A stretch of DNA of 64,000 nt, from NCBI GenBank assembly GCA_018401745.1, contig JAGYJY010000007.1, positions 62,001 to 126,000 on the forward strand. Direction: 5' to 3'. The translations under genes and the position numbers were made by a program. Below, in pieces: positions 20,268 to 29,088 of the stretch. The notes beneath the pieces were generated by a model. That model had not been told where the DNA came from and did no database searches. It worked only from the letters and a program-made list of their open reading frames with translations. This DNA comes from Pirellulales bacterium. Lineage in GTDB: Bacteria; Planctomycetota; Planctomycetia; Pirellulales; UBA1268. Positions within the stretch are counted from its first letter, which is position 1, and every line of letters starts with the position of its first letter.

Positions 20268-21155
20268 TCAGCGGCGGCGGGCCTGGACGATACGGGGAAT
20301 CCCCGCGTCATCGGCGAGCGTGGATGCAGCCTGCAGATGCGGTGCGGCCGCCAACACCTCCTCGGATGCTCGCTGCGGACCAATCTCCACCAGCAGCCAG
20401 CCTCCCGTCACCAGCCGGGCGGCGGCCATTTCCGCCAGCCGCTCCAGCGGCTCCACGCCCCGCGGTCCGGCCACCAGGGCACCACGAGGCTCAAAGTCCC
20501 GCACATCCCGCGGCAGCCCGGCAAACTCATCCTCACGAATGTAGGGCGGATTGCTGACGATCAGATCGAAGGTCTCTTCCACAGGCAGGACCGAGAGCAG
20601 ATCACCCTCAAGCACCCGTACCCGATCAGCCACGCCATGGGCCTCCACGTTTTCTCGAGCAATCGCCACCGCCTGCGGAGAGATGTCGATGGCGGTGATT
20701 GCCGCGTTAGGAAGATGCCGGGCGAGCGCCACGGCAATCGCCCCGCTGCCTGTCCCCACGTCAACGATCCTCGCTCCAGCGAGACCGCGACACAGATCCA
20801 GACTGCGGACCACGAGCGACTCGGTCTCGGGCCGGGGCACGAGCACATCGCGGGTCACACGAAACGGCAGCGAGAAAAACTCCTTGGTGCCCGTGAGATA
20901 GGCAACCGGCTCGCCCTGCCCACGTCGCTTGACGAGCTCACGAAACGCCGCCCTCGGCTCATCCGCCACAACCTCGTCAAATCGCGTATAGAGGTCGATG
21001 CGTTGGCAGCCGAGCACTGAAGCCAGCAGCACCTCTGCATCGAGCCGCGGCGAGTCAGCCTCGCGGCCGCGGAGCCAGCCGGTCGTCCACTCGAGCAGGC
21101 GGCCTACGGTCCACACCTCGGCTTGCGGGCTGCCTGCGGTCGATGGAGTCGTCAT
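20268..21155 (-). CDS. prmC: release factor glutamine N5-methyltransferase
   Basis: PrmC (HemK) methylates the Gln of the GGQ motif in release factors 1 and 2. The N-terminal helical domain has the VAYLTGTKEFFSLPF segment that recognises release factor. Motif I of the Rossmann SAM fold is VDVGTGSGAIAVALA, and the catalytic NPPYI binds the target glutamine. The ATG at 21155 is preferred; a GTG codon directly before it is possible. It starts 15 bases after the prfA stop, so enzyme and substrate protein are encoded together, a common bacterial pairing. Confidence 0.96.
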   Translation of the reverse strand: MTTPSTAGSPQAEVWTVGRLLEWTTGWLRGREADSPRLDAEVLLASVLGCQRIDLYTRFDEVVADEPRAAFRELVKRRGQGEPVAYLTGTKEFFSLPFRVTRDVLVPRPETESLVVRSLDLCRGLAGARIVDVGTGSGAIAVALARHLPNAAITAIDISPQAVAIARENVEAHGVADRVRVLEGDLLSVLPVEETFDLIVSNPPYIREDEFAGLPRDVRDFEPRGALVAGPRGVEPLERLAEMAAARLVTGGWLLVEIGPQRASEEVLAAAPHLQAASTLADDAGIPRIVQARRR

Positions 21156-21170
21156 CACGTGTCGAGGGCC

Positions 21171-22241
21171 TCACGCACTGGCCTGAACCGCCGAGCGAAT
21201 CAACGCCCGCTCATGCTCAACGAGGGCACCGAGCACCAGCGTCAGTCGTCCAGCGAGCACCTGATCGAGCGTAAAGCTCTGATTGATCCGGTGGTCGGTG
21301 AGACGATTCTGGGGAAAGTTGTAGGTGCGGATCCGCTGCGAGCGGTCGCCCGAGCCGACCAGGCTTTTGCGAGCCGAGGCTCGCTTGTCATGCTCCGCCT
21401 GCCGCTGCCGCTCATAGAGCCGCGTCTTGAGCACCCGCAGCGCCTTGGCGAGATTCTTGTGCTGACTTTTTTCGTCTTGGCACTGCACGACGATGCCCGT
21501 CTCGAGATGGGTCAGCCGCACGGCCGAGGCTGTCTTGTTGACGTGCTGTCCGCCCGGCCCGCTCGCGCAGAAGAGGTCTTTGCGATACTCATCCGGCGAG
21601 ATCGAAACTTCCACGTCTTCCGGCTCTGGCATCACCGCCACGGTGGCAGCAGACGTGTGGATGCGGCCTTTGGTTTCCGTATCGGGAACCCGCTGCACCC
21701 GGTGGCCACCGCTCTCAAACTCCAGCCGACGGAAGACATCCTCACCAGAGATACCCAGCACGATCTCCTTGAAACCACCAAGCTCGGTGGGGCTGGCATC
21801 GAGCAGCTCGATCGTCCAGCTTTCCGCCGCGGCACAGCGGCGGTACATCTCGTAGAGATCGCGGACGAAGAGCGCAGCCTCATCCCCACCCGTGCCCGCA
21901 CGCAGCTCCATGATGCAGCGGCGGCGGTCGGCATCCTCGTCGGCCCCGAGCGAGTCGAGCAGGGTTTCCCACTGCTGGTCCCGCTTGGCTTCGAGTTCCT
22001 CGAGTTCCGCCTCAGCCAGGCCGCGAAGCTCGTCGTCATCGCCAGCGGCCAGTTCGCGGTTTTCCTCAACCTGCTTTTCCAGATCGAGCAGACCGCGATA
22101 CCGCGAGACAACACGAGCCAAAACGCCGTGTTCTCTGGCAACTGCCGCCATCTTCTGCGGGTCGGTCTGAATCACCGGATCGGCAAGATCCCGCTCGAGC
22201 GTCTCGAATCGAGCAAGCTTCTCCTCGAGTTCATCGCGCAT
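21171..22241 (-). CDS. prfA: peptide chain release factor 1
   Basis: RF1 recognises UAA and UAG and triggers peptidyl-tRNA hydrolysis. At 356 residues it is the standard length. The catalytic motif is [18 protein letters not shown], and the codon-recognition region is the expected stretch before it ([18 protein letters not shown]). The N-terminus [19 protein letters not shown] is typical. It forms a pair with prmC downstream and follows rpmE (36 bases between). Confidence 0.98.
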   Translation of the reverse strand: MRDELEEKLARFETLERDLADPVIQTDPQKMAAVAREHGVLARVVSRYRGLLDLEKQVEENRELAAGDDDELRGLAEAELEELEAKRDQQWETLLDSLGADEDADRRRCIMELRAGTGGDEAALFVRDLYEMYRRCAAAESWTIELLDASPTELGGFKEIVLGISGEDVFRRLEFESGGHRVQRVPDTETKGRIHTSAATVAVMPEPEDVEVSISPDEYRKDLFCASGPGGQHVNKTASAVRLTHLETGIVVQCQDEKSQHKNLAKALRVLKTRLYERQRQAEHDKRASARKSLVGSGDRSQRIRTYNFPQNRLTDHRINQSFTLDQVLAGRLTLVLGALVEHERALIRSAVQASA

Positions 22242-22277
22242 GGTGGCGGTACCGGCGGGTGTCGCACTCGACGACTC

Positions 22278-22532
22278 TTACGAGTCTGAGGCTGCGGCCG
22301 CCTTGCCCTTCTTGCGAGACAGGCTTGCGTAGCCCGCTCCGGCAAACTTGTTCTTGAACTTCTCGATCCGGCCAGCGGTGTCGATGAACTTCAGTTTGCC
22401 TGTGAAGAACGGGTGGCAAAGGTTGCAGATGTCGACCTTCAACTCAGGCACGGTGCTGCGTGTGGTGAACGTATTACCACAGCCACAACGCACGGTTGTA
22501 TCGACGTAGTGAGGATGAATGCCGTCTTTCAT
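22278..22532 (-). CDS. rpmE: 50S ribosomal protein L31, zinc-binding type
   Basis: L31 stabilises the bridge between the two ribosomal subunits. The 84-residue protein carries the C+ form of the zinc site: the CGC pair near residue 17 and CNLC near residue 37, followed by [20 protein letters not shown]. The C-terminus has a Lys/Ala extension. Such zinc-containing L31 copies serve as a zinc store in other bacteria, and are often replaced by zinc-free paralogues under Zur control. No paralogue is seen here. AAGG precedes the ATG. Confidence 0.97.
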   Translation of the reverse strand: MKDGIHPHYVDTTVRCGCGNTFTTRSTVPELKVDICNLCHPFFTGKLKFIDTAGRIEKFKNKFAGAGYASLSRKKGKAAAASDS

Positions 22533-22630
22533 GAAATCGCCTTATCTTGTCCGCGAAACACGTCGCGATCGGGAGCCCCACACAATAACCGCTGATTGGC
22601 AAGTCGGCAACGCTGGTCACGCAAACCTCC

Positions 22631-24270
22631 TCATGGCGAGGATTCTTCCGCTGCCTCCGCTGCAACCAGCCGCGCGGCGGTGAGCCGACTGCCATACCGC
22701 TGCGGCGATTCATCCGCCTCGAGCAGCCGCCGAGCCACGTCGGCCTGCCCAACTGCCGCATAGGCTGCGGCGGCATTGATGCGGGCCGCATCAGCCCAGC
22801 GTCCTTCCGGGCTCTCTGCGAGCGTCATGCGATCGAGAAAATCGATGGCCGCCTCAAACTCGCCCTCTCCGAGCGTGACCGCGCCGAGAAAATAGGTCGC
22901 GTCTTCTTTCATCTGTCCCACGAGCCGCCGCAACAGATCGGCCTGCTGGGGTGGCATGCTTGAGAGGAAGCCGCGAATTCTGGTTTCGCTTGGCCTTGCC
23001 GCAAGGTAGGCAAACTTCGCTCCGCTGCGACCATCGAGCTCTCCGCGAAACTCGCGAACACGGGCGGTAAACAGCGGCCGGAAGAGCCGCGGAGGACCGT
23101 CACCGGCAGGCTCAGGAAGCTGCACGGAGAGCGGGGCCAGTTCACGGGTGATTTCGGCCTGCAGCTGGGCTGGCTGTTCCCGCCGCATCCGCTCGGAGTG
23201 CCAGGGAAGGCCCAGAGCCCTGCGGGAACGTCCTCGGCCTGCTGCGGCAGCCCGGCAGCGACCTCGGCCACGAGCGACGTGGCAGGCACCGCCAGCGACA
23301 TTGCGTTGCTGCCCACCAGCGACTTCTCCACCAGCAGCATGCGTCGCGACAGACTGGCTGGAGATGCCGCCACCAGCACGCCAAGTCGCTCCATATCTCC
23401 GGCGCGCACGGGGTAGCGGCGTTGCGGCAGGTCGAGCGCCTCAAGGATGGCGGGGTCGCTGGCTGCCTGGCGGACGGTGGCGACCCCCTGGCCGCCAGGC
23501 CCGGGAATCGGCATTCCGTAGGTCGGCTCGTAGAGCCACAGTTCCCCATCCGAGAGCACCGCTGGCACCCACGGCACAAGCGGTGCATCGGCCGCATCGC
23601 CCCCCTCAGCCTGCGTGGCCAGCATCACACCGCGGAGACCGGCATGCCGCAGCAGCTCAAGAAAGATCCAGCTCCGCTGGGCGGCACTCGCCCGTCCAGA
23701 CAAGAGAATCTCGCCCTGCCGAAACCACCGCGCCCCCGAGTTTTCAGAGGTTGGCTGCATCGGCGGGTCAGACACAAGGGCCAGCGATCGCACCGTCCAG
23801 GCGAAGAGCCGGTCGGCGATCTCCAGGTCGTCAACCGCCTCGCCACGGATGCTGGCTGCAAGATCCGCCAGCCACCGCTGGTCTCGCAGGAAGGTCGGGT
23901 CGTCCATGCCGTCGAAGGTTGAGCCTGCCAAGGCTTCACCAGGAACGCTGTTGCGGAGTTCTTCTGGGAGCCTCTGGATCAGCGGGTCGGCCTCCCACGG
24001 AACCTCGGCGACCCCCGCGTGGCTCCACTGATTGAGGCGGTCGAAGACCTGCTCGTACGCGGCCGCTTCGTCGAAATCGTCGAGCCGGCGGAGCACGCCG
24101 ATCGCCCCGTCAAGCAGCTGCTTACGGACTTCGGCGGGAACCACCGCAACCGCCCGCACCGTCTCATTCTGCCGAGGTGCTGTCGGCTTCGCCCGCCCCC
24201 CGTCGCCGCAGCCCGCCAGACTCAGCAGCGACAGGCCAACCGCCAGCAGCATGCGTGGTGTGCCGTGCAT
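22631..24270 (-). CDS. lipoprotein with degenerate transglutaminase-like domain (frameshifted)
   Basis: This starts [25 protein letters not shown], a lipoprotein signal with lipobox LAGC. The middle resembles a transglutaminase-like fold: an [20 protein letters not shown] helix, then [19 protein letters not shown], which recalls the His and Asp strands. The expected nucleophilic Cys is absent at the helix start, so enzymatic activity is doubtful. The C-terminal part, from [19 protein letters not shown] to EAAEESSP, is in another frame and looks helical and TPR-like. A one-base loss near 23200 explains the break. The ATG overlaps the expected kdsA stop (TAATG). Fold assignment is tentative. 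Confidence 0.6.
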
Positions 24271-25110
24271 TATGCAGGTGCCTCCAGCAACTCGAGCCTC
24301 ATGAATCCGCAGCACGCGACCGAGCATGACCTCAAACTCCTCCAGCGGCACCATGTTCGGGCCGTCGCTCATCGCCTGATCAGGATCGGGATGCGTCTCG
24401 AAGAAGTATCCATCGACCCCCACGGCGGCGGCGGCACGCGCGAGCGGCTCCACCAGGCTCCGGTCGCCGCCGGTTGCCCCTCCCAGGCTTGCCGGCCGCT
24501 GAACGGAGTGCGTGGCATCAAAGATCACCGGAGTCCCAAAGGCTCGCATGGCGATCAGCCCTCCAAAATCGTTTACCAGCCGGCCATACCCGAAAAACGT
24601 GCCCCGCTCGCAGAGCATCACATCCCGGCAGCCGCCGGCGAGAAGTTTGGCCACGGCGTGCTTCATGTCTTCCGGCGCAAGAAACTGCCCCTTCTTCACA
24701 TTCACCGCCCGCCCGGTCGCCGCAGCCGCCAGCAGCAGGTCGGTCTGTCGGCAGAGAAAGGCGGGGATCTGCAGGAGATCACAGACCTCGCCGGCAGCAG
24801 CCGCCTGCTCAGGAAGATGCACGTCGGTGGTCACCGGAAGACCATGCTCACGGCGGACCTTGTCGAGCACGGCCAGCCCCTCATCGAGCCCCGGTCCTCG
24901 ATAACTGCCCGCACTGGTGCGGTTTGCTTTGTCGAAAGAGGCCTTGAAGACGAGCTGGATCTGGAGGCGGCCTGCCACACCGCCGAGCGTCTCCGCGACC
25001 TGCATGCAGAGCGATTCACTCTCGATCGCGCACGGGCCGGCAATCACCAGCGGCCGCTCTCCAGGCCCGCATCGGGCCACACCGATCTCGGCAGGCAATC
25101 TGGGGGTCAC
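24270..25110 (-). CDS. kdsA: 3-deoxy-D-manno-octulosonate 8-phosphate synthase (3' frameshift)
   Basis: KdsA condenses phosphoenolpyruvate with arabinose 5-phosphate to make KDO-8-P for lipopolysaccharide. The GTG at 25110 is chosen because AAGGA stands seven bases before it. The family motifs are [11 protein letters not shown] and [11 protein letters not shown], followed by [12 protein letters not shown]. As sequenced, the frame runs on without stop into the downstream lipoprotein. One extra base near 24281-24285 explains this: in the neighbouring frame the gene ends at a TAA that overlaps the lipoprotein ATG. That restores a 279-residue protein, the family norm. Presence of KDO synthesis implies a Gram-negative type lipopolysaccharide core. 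Confidence 0.93.
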
Positions 25111-25224
25111 TCCGGCATCCTTTTCTTGGTTGTGGCACCTGAAGCCTGTTCGCGGCGGCGAGCTGGGCGGCCCCACGTCGTCTCCGGAATCCTAGCAGGA
25201 ACACCTCGCCGCATGAGCAGTCAG

Positions 25225-25273
25225 GCGCGCCGCATTTTGCAACAGGTGTTGCATTTTGCGGCGCGCAAAATGC
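25225..25273. promoter_or_regulatory. overlapping inverted repeats upstream of kdsA, possible operator cluster
   Basis: GCATTTTGC occurs at 25232-25240 and 25251-25259, and its inverse GCAAAATGC at 25265-25273. A near-perfect hairpin joins 25225-25234 with 25257-25266 (GCGCGCCGCA/TGCGGCGCGC). A second pairs TTTTGCG with CGCAAAA around 25262. Spaced repeats of one 9-mer look like repressor sites. They lie 115 to 163 bases before the kdsA start. No regulator can be named. Confidence 0.45.
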
Positions 25274-25472
25274 GTCACTCTCACGGTTTCCCCACGCCCG
25301 GTCGCAGCCATCCACTGACGACACCCCACAAAAAAACTTCTCTCTTGGGGGAAAAAGACGTGTTTTGACTCTTTCTTGGGGCCGCTGCCGCTCTTTCATC
25401 TGGTTTGGCACAGCACGTGCAACTTCTTTTCTGGCAGTGGCGAATTCCGGCGCCACGTTTGGACCCACAAAG

Positions 25473-25562
25473 GTGGGGCCTCCGACTTTTTCGAGTTCAC
25501 GGTCGCCTTGCCCCTGACCCGTGAACTCATGGCGGGACGTCCCGTCGGGTCAGAGGCCCCAC
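25473..25562. other. nested inverted repeats in the long noncoding gap
   Basis: The outer arms GTGGGGCCTC (25473-25482) and GAGGCCCCAC (25553-25562) match perfectly over ten bases. Inside are CTGACCCG (25514-25521) and CGGGTCAG (25546-25553). Their loop contains the palindrome CGGGACGTCCCG (25533-25544). The gap 25111-25733 has no convincing gene. A further GTGGCCTCTGAC near 25654 could pair alternatively with the 3' arm, so a switching RNA structure is possible. Confidence 0.4.
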
Positions 25563-25733
25563 TTTTCTTAATTTCTCAAGTCACACGCCGCCACCACGCC
25601 GCCCCTCAGGGGCACCAAAGCTGATGTCATGTCGGCCGACCCTTGACGACATGGTGGCCTCTGACCTAGTTTTGCAGGTTTGCAGCATCAGGCAGAGAAG
25701 GGCATCGGTTCCCGCCGCCGATGACTTTTTGTC

Positions 25734-25807
25734 GCCAGCGTAGCTTCAATTGGCAGAGCACCGCATTCGTAATGCGGGGGTTGCGGGTTCGACTCCCGCC
25801 GCTGGCT
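25734..25807 (+). tRNA. tRNA-Thr (anticodon CGT)
   Basis: The cloverleaf can be drawn by eye. The acceptor stem is GCCAGCG (25734-25740) with CGCTGGC (25800-25806). The D arm is GCTT...GAGC. The anticodon stem CCGCA/TGCGG encloses the loop TTCGTAA with anticodon CGT. The T arm GCGGG-TTCGACT-CCCGC has the standard TTCGA. No CCA is encoded. It reads ACG codons, fitting a GC-rich genome. Confidence 0.95.
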
Positions 25808-25847
25808 TTCTGATTGGCTCCATCACCCTCGAGGGATTTCAGCTTCC

Positions 25848-27173
25848 ATGGCTGTCAGCGACACGATCGACGTAACGGACATGATCACAGGCACCGGGCC
25901 GTTCGGGCCGAGCGACCTGCGGCGGCTGAGCGAGGCTCTCGCCGAGGGCGGCGAGATGTTTCGCAGCCTGCGGCTTGCCATTCGAGACCTGGAAGCCGCA
26001 GGCGACCGCAGCCCGGCAGCGACGGTTCGTCTGGGGGTTGGTCAGTATCTGCTCGGGCGGTTTACCGACGCCATCACCACGCTCAAGGCCGCCGACGGAA
26101 GCGCCATGGCGCTCTACTACCTCGGCCAGGCTCAGGCTGCTGTCGAAGCTTTTGACGACGCCGTCATCTCGTTCCGTGGTGCCGGCCGGGCCGGGTATGA
26201 AAAGGCGTCGTGCGAGGCCGAGGCGGCGGCCTGCCAGCGGAAGAGTGGCCAGCTTGACGAGGCGGGGAAAACCCTCGAGGCAGTTTCCGCAGAGGCGGAA
26301 GGCTCCGCTGACTACTGGTGTCAGGTCGGCCTCCTCTCAGCAGCCCGTGGCGACGAACTTGCCGTGACCATCGACGCTTTGGAGCGAGCCATCGCTGTCG
26401 ATCCTCTCCATTCAGAAACACTCTTTGAACTGGGCGTTCTCAATGACCGCCTCGGCAACGACGATGAAGCTCGCGACTGCTACCGGAGTTCTCTCAAGCG
26501 ATACCCGGCAACGGTCGGAGCATTGCTGAATCTCGGCCTGCTGCATGAGGATCGCGACGAGTTTTCCGATGCCCAGCGGTGCTACAACCGCATCCTTGAG
26601 GCCTATCCCAACCATCCCCGCGCTCGGTTGTTTCTCAAAGATTCCTCTGCCTCCAGCGACCTCCAACTCGACGAGCAGCAGAAGAGGCAGCGAGACAAGC
26701 TCGAGCAGAAGATGGTGCTCCCGGTGAGCGACTTCGAGCTTTCTGTGCGAAGCCGCAACTGCCTGCAGAAGATGGGCATCCACACGCTGGGGGATCTCGC
26801 CCGCACCACGGAGCAAGAGATCCTCGAGAGCAAGAACTTTGGCGAAACAAGCCTGACCGAAATCAAGGAAATGCTCGAGTCACAAGGGCTTTCGCTCGGC
26901 CAGTTCGCCCCTGAGCCGGCAGCCGGCGAGCCTGTTCTTCCCGACCACGAGCCATCGGCCGACGAGCAGGAGATCTACTCGCAGCCGATCACAGAGCTCT
27001 CGCTCTCGGTTCGTGCTCGCAAGTGCACCACGAAACTGGGCATCACGACAATCGGCGAACTTGTCCGTCGAACAGCCGAGGACCTGATGGAGTGCAAGAA
27101 CTTCGGCGTGACCAGCCTCAACGAGGTCCGCGAGAAGCTTGCGGAGCGAAGCCTACGGCTGCGAGGCGAGTAG
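25848..27173 (+). CDS. TPR protein with two RNA polymerase alpha C-terminal domains
   Basis: This 441-residue protein combines about five tetratricopeptide-like repeats (residues about 55-265, e.g. LGVLNDRLGNDDEARDCYRS and LGLLHEDRDEFSDAQRCYNR) with two RpoA-CTD-like domains at 291-352 and 380-440. Domain 1 reads SDFELSVRSRNCLQKMGI then NFGETSLTEIKEMLESQGLS, nearly matching the alpha subunit's DNA-binding helix-hairpin-helix, with the DNA-contacting Arg at residue 301. Domain 2 repeats it with VRARKCTTKLGI. No polymerase-assembly domain is present, so this is not RpoA. DNA or activator contact coupled to TPR-mediated binding is inferred. It starts 40 bases after the tRNA gene. Confidence 0.85.
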   Translation: MAVSDTIDVTDMITGTGPFGPSDLRRLSEALAEGGEMFRSLRLAIRDLEAAGDRSPAATVRLGVGQYLLGRFTDAITTLKAADGSAMALYYLGQAQAAVEAFDDAVISFRGAGRAGYEKASCEAEAAACQRKSGQLDEAGKTLEAVSAEAEGSADYWCQVGLLSAARGDELAVTIDALERAIAVDPLHSETLFELGVLNDRLGNDDEARDCYRSSLKRYPATVGALLNLGLLHEDRDEFSDAQRCYNRILEAYPNHPRARLFLKDSSASSDLQLDEQQKRQRDKLEQKMVLPVSDFELSVRSRNCLQKMGIHTLGDLARTTEQEILESKNFGETSLTEIKEMLESQGLSLGQFAPEPAAGEPVLPDHEPSADEQEIYSQPITELSLSVRARKCTTKLGITTIGELVRRTAEDLMECKNFGVTSLNEVREKLAERSLRLRGE

Positions 27174-27235
27174 TCCTTTTCTCGGTAAAAAACCCGCACA
27201 AAACCGAAAATCACCCCTTGCGGGGGGTGTATTCA

Positions 27236-27264
27236 TTGAGTTTTGGCCCTGTTTTTGCTAGGAT
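27236..27264 (+). promoter_or_regulatory. sigma70-like promoter before the DUF4912 gene
   Basis: TTGAGT (27236-27241) and TAGGAT (27259-27264) are separated by exactly 17 bases. They lie in an AT-rich island between two genes, about 120 bases before the ATG at 27385. Just upstream, CACCCC-TTGC-GGGGGGTG at 27212-27229 can form a hairpin that may end the preceding transcript, although no T-run follows. Confidence 0.5.
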
Positions 27265-27384
27265 TGCGTTTGTCAGGGAGACAGGGCTGTCGAGGGGCGC
27301 ATCGGTGCGTTCGGGTCCACTCTACGACTGGGTGACGCGCACCGTTGTCGCGGGTTGCCTGAGGCCACGACAGGACACCCGTTG

Positions 27385-28584
27385 ATGACGACCGCAAGCC
27401 TCCGTGAAAAGCCCGTTCGCGATCTCGCCCGCCTCGCCAAGCAGCATGGCGTCACTGGCTGGCATTCGATGCGGAAGGATCAGTTGATCCGAGCGCTGGT
27501 GAAGAAGGCCAAGTCGAAGACCGTGGCCCCGGCAGCGACACTGCGACCCGCCAGCACAACGACCGTAAAGGCACGGGCTGGTAAAACGGCACCACGCGGA
27601 GGGACGGCCGCGCGGAAGGATAGCCGCACATCCCCACAGGCGTCTCCAAACGGCAGACCATCGAAGACGGGAGCACGGGAAGCTGCCATTGCGCGGCGGC
27701 TCAAAGATGCCCGGGAGCGGCTCGCTCGGGCAAAGAACCTGGCTTCAGACCCTGATCAGGGCAAGCCGGGGCGTGCCCGTCGTGATCGGCTTGTGCTGAT
27801 GGTGCGTGGCCCGCACTGGATTCACGCGTTCTGGGAGGTCACACCGCGGAGCATGGCGCGAGCTGAGGCCGCTTTGGGCCAGGAGTGGCATGCTGCCCAG
27901 CCGGTGCTCCGCCTGCTGGAAATCGAATCAGGCTCGCAAGCGTCAGCCTCTGAGCGGGTTGTGCGAGAGATCGAAATCCATGGGGGGGTGAAAAACTGGT
28001 ACATCGACATCAAGGACCGTATCACCTGTCGAGCTGAAGTCGGCTACCTGGCGCCATCGGGCCGCTTCCATGCCATCGCCCGCAGCAACATGGTGTCGAC
28101 GCCTTCGCCGTCGCAGGGAGACACGCTCGACGCCCACTGGGGTGAGATCGTCGAAAACTGCGACAAGATCTACTCCATGAGCGGCGGGTTCTCTCCGGAA
28201 AACAACAGCACAGAACTGCAGGAGCTCTTCGAGGAGCGTCTGCGCAGGCCGCTCGGTCCTCCCGCTGCTCGGCGGGCCGGCAGCAATGGCATGGAGCCGG
28301 AAGAGGGCGTGCCGCGACGAAGTGACTTCCTCCTGGAGGTCGACGCGCAGCTGGTGGTGTTTGGCGTCACGAAGCCGGGGTCGTATGTGACGCTGCAGAG
28401 CGAACCCGTCAGGGTGCAAGACGACGGCACCTTCCGTGTGCGGCTTGACATGCCCGACAAGCGACAGGTCCTGCCGATCGTGGCGAGCACGGCCGACGGC
28501 GTGGAAGAGCAGACGATCGTGCTTGCGGTCGAGCGAAATACGAAGGTGATGGAGCCCTACAACCGCGACGCTGGCGACCTGTAA
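27385..28584 (+). CDS. DUF4912 protein with Rho-N/SAP-like N-terminus
   Basis: The ATG at 27385 has AGGA nine bases upstream and gives 399 residues. Residues about 8-42 (VRDLARLAKQHGVTGWHSM then RKDQLIRALVKKAK) look like a Rho N-terminal/SAP helix-extended-loop, a small nucleic-acid-binding unit. A Lys/Ala/Thr-rich basic linker follows. The centre, LVLMVRGPHWIHAFWEV through GGVKNWYIDI, matches DUF4912, a domain of unknown function. The C-terminal third looks like a second beta-rich domain (VTKPGSYVTLQSEPVRVQDDG). It follows the TPR-alphaCTD gene but has its own candidate promoter. A role in RNA or DNA binding is inferred from the N-terminus only. Confidence 0.75.
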   Translation: MTTASLREKPVRDLARLAKQHGVTGWHSMRKDQLIRALVKKAKSKTVAPAATLRPASTTTVKARAGKTAPRGGTAARKDSRTSPQASPNGRPSKTGAREAAIARRLKDARERLARAKNLASDPDQGKPGRARRDRLVLMVRGPHWIHAFWEVTPRSMARAEAALGQEWHAAQPVLRLLEIESGSQASASERVVREIEIHGGVKNWYIDIKDRITCRAEVGYLAPSGRFHAIARSNMVSTPSPSQGDTLDAHWGEIVENCDKIYSMSGGFSPENNSTELQELFEERLRRPLGPPAARRAGSNGMEPEEGVPRRSDFLLEVDAQLVVFGVTKPGSYVTLQSEPVRVQDDGTFRVRLDMPDKRQVLPIVASTADGVEEQTIVLAVERNTKVMEPYNRDAGDL

Positions 28585-28922
28585 GGCTGCCAGCCGCCCC
28601 ACTGTCGACCTCCCGCAGGGCGATGCTGACGGCGGAGGACAAAACTCGCCGCCGAGTTGTCACCCCCTCGACCGGCAAGGCGTATAATGCAGCGGTAGTG
28701 CCAATGGCCAACGGGCCTGACGCGATAAGTTTTCTGCCATGTCCGTGCTGTCGTCGCCCAATGCCGGTGAGCTCTTAGTGAAGCTCGTTGGGGGCCGACT
28801 TATGGCTTCGGTTGCGTGTATAGCCACGGCGGTGGGCTTCGCCCTCCCGCGGATCACATGCCCCGAGGTCTAAGGCTCCCTCTTCTTAATTGAACGAGCT
28901 CTCCGCAGATCGCGCCGCCACG
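28585..28922. other. noncoding region with TATAAT and an inverted copy of the att core
   Basis: No protein gene is supported here. TATAAT stands at 28683-28688 without a well-spaced -35. GGCCTGACGCGATAAGTTTTC at 28714-28734 matches the complement of 28934-28954 in 20 of 21 positions. The two could close a long stem around the 199 bases between them. Smaller hairpins such as GAGC...GCTC near 28768 and a TTCG-capped stem near 28838 are present. A structured RNA or a small inverted-repeat element is possible. I could not match it to 6S RNA, tmRNA, SRP RNA or RNase P. Confidence 0.35.
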
Positions 28923-28968
28923 GCATTGCGGTGGAAAACTTATCGCGTCGGGCCTGAGGGTCAGCGAC
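28923..28968. repeat. left attachment-type direct repeat (attL)
   Basis: The 46-base sequence starts GCATTGCGGTGG, contains AAAACTTATCGCGTCGGGCC and ends GGGTCAGCGAC. It is identical to 33146-33191, 4,223 bases away. Sequence diverges immediately on both sides of the two copies. Confidence 0.85.
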
Positions 28969-29088
28969 AAAAAAGCCTAGAAAAAGCGTGCCAAACGCCC
29001 ATCAGCGTTTGTGCCTTCGGGAACGCGAGCGGAAGAAAATCGGGTACGGCTACCCGATTTCGATTCTCTCAAGCCTGGAGGTGTGGCG

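Noticed and set aside
28585..28922. 6S RNA, tmRNA or RNase P RNA at the integration site
   Set aside because: None of the conserved sequence blocks of these RNAs could be found; only hairpins and a -10-like box are visible.
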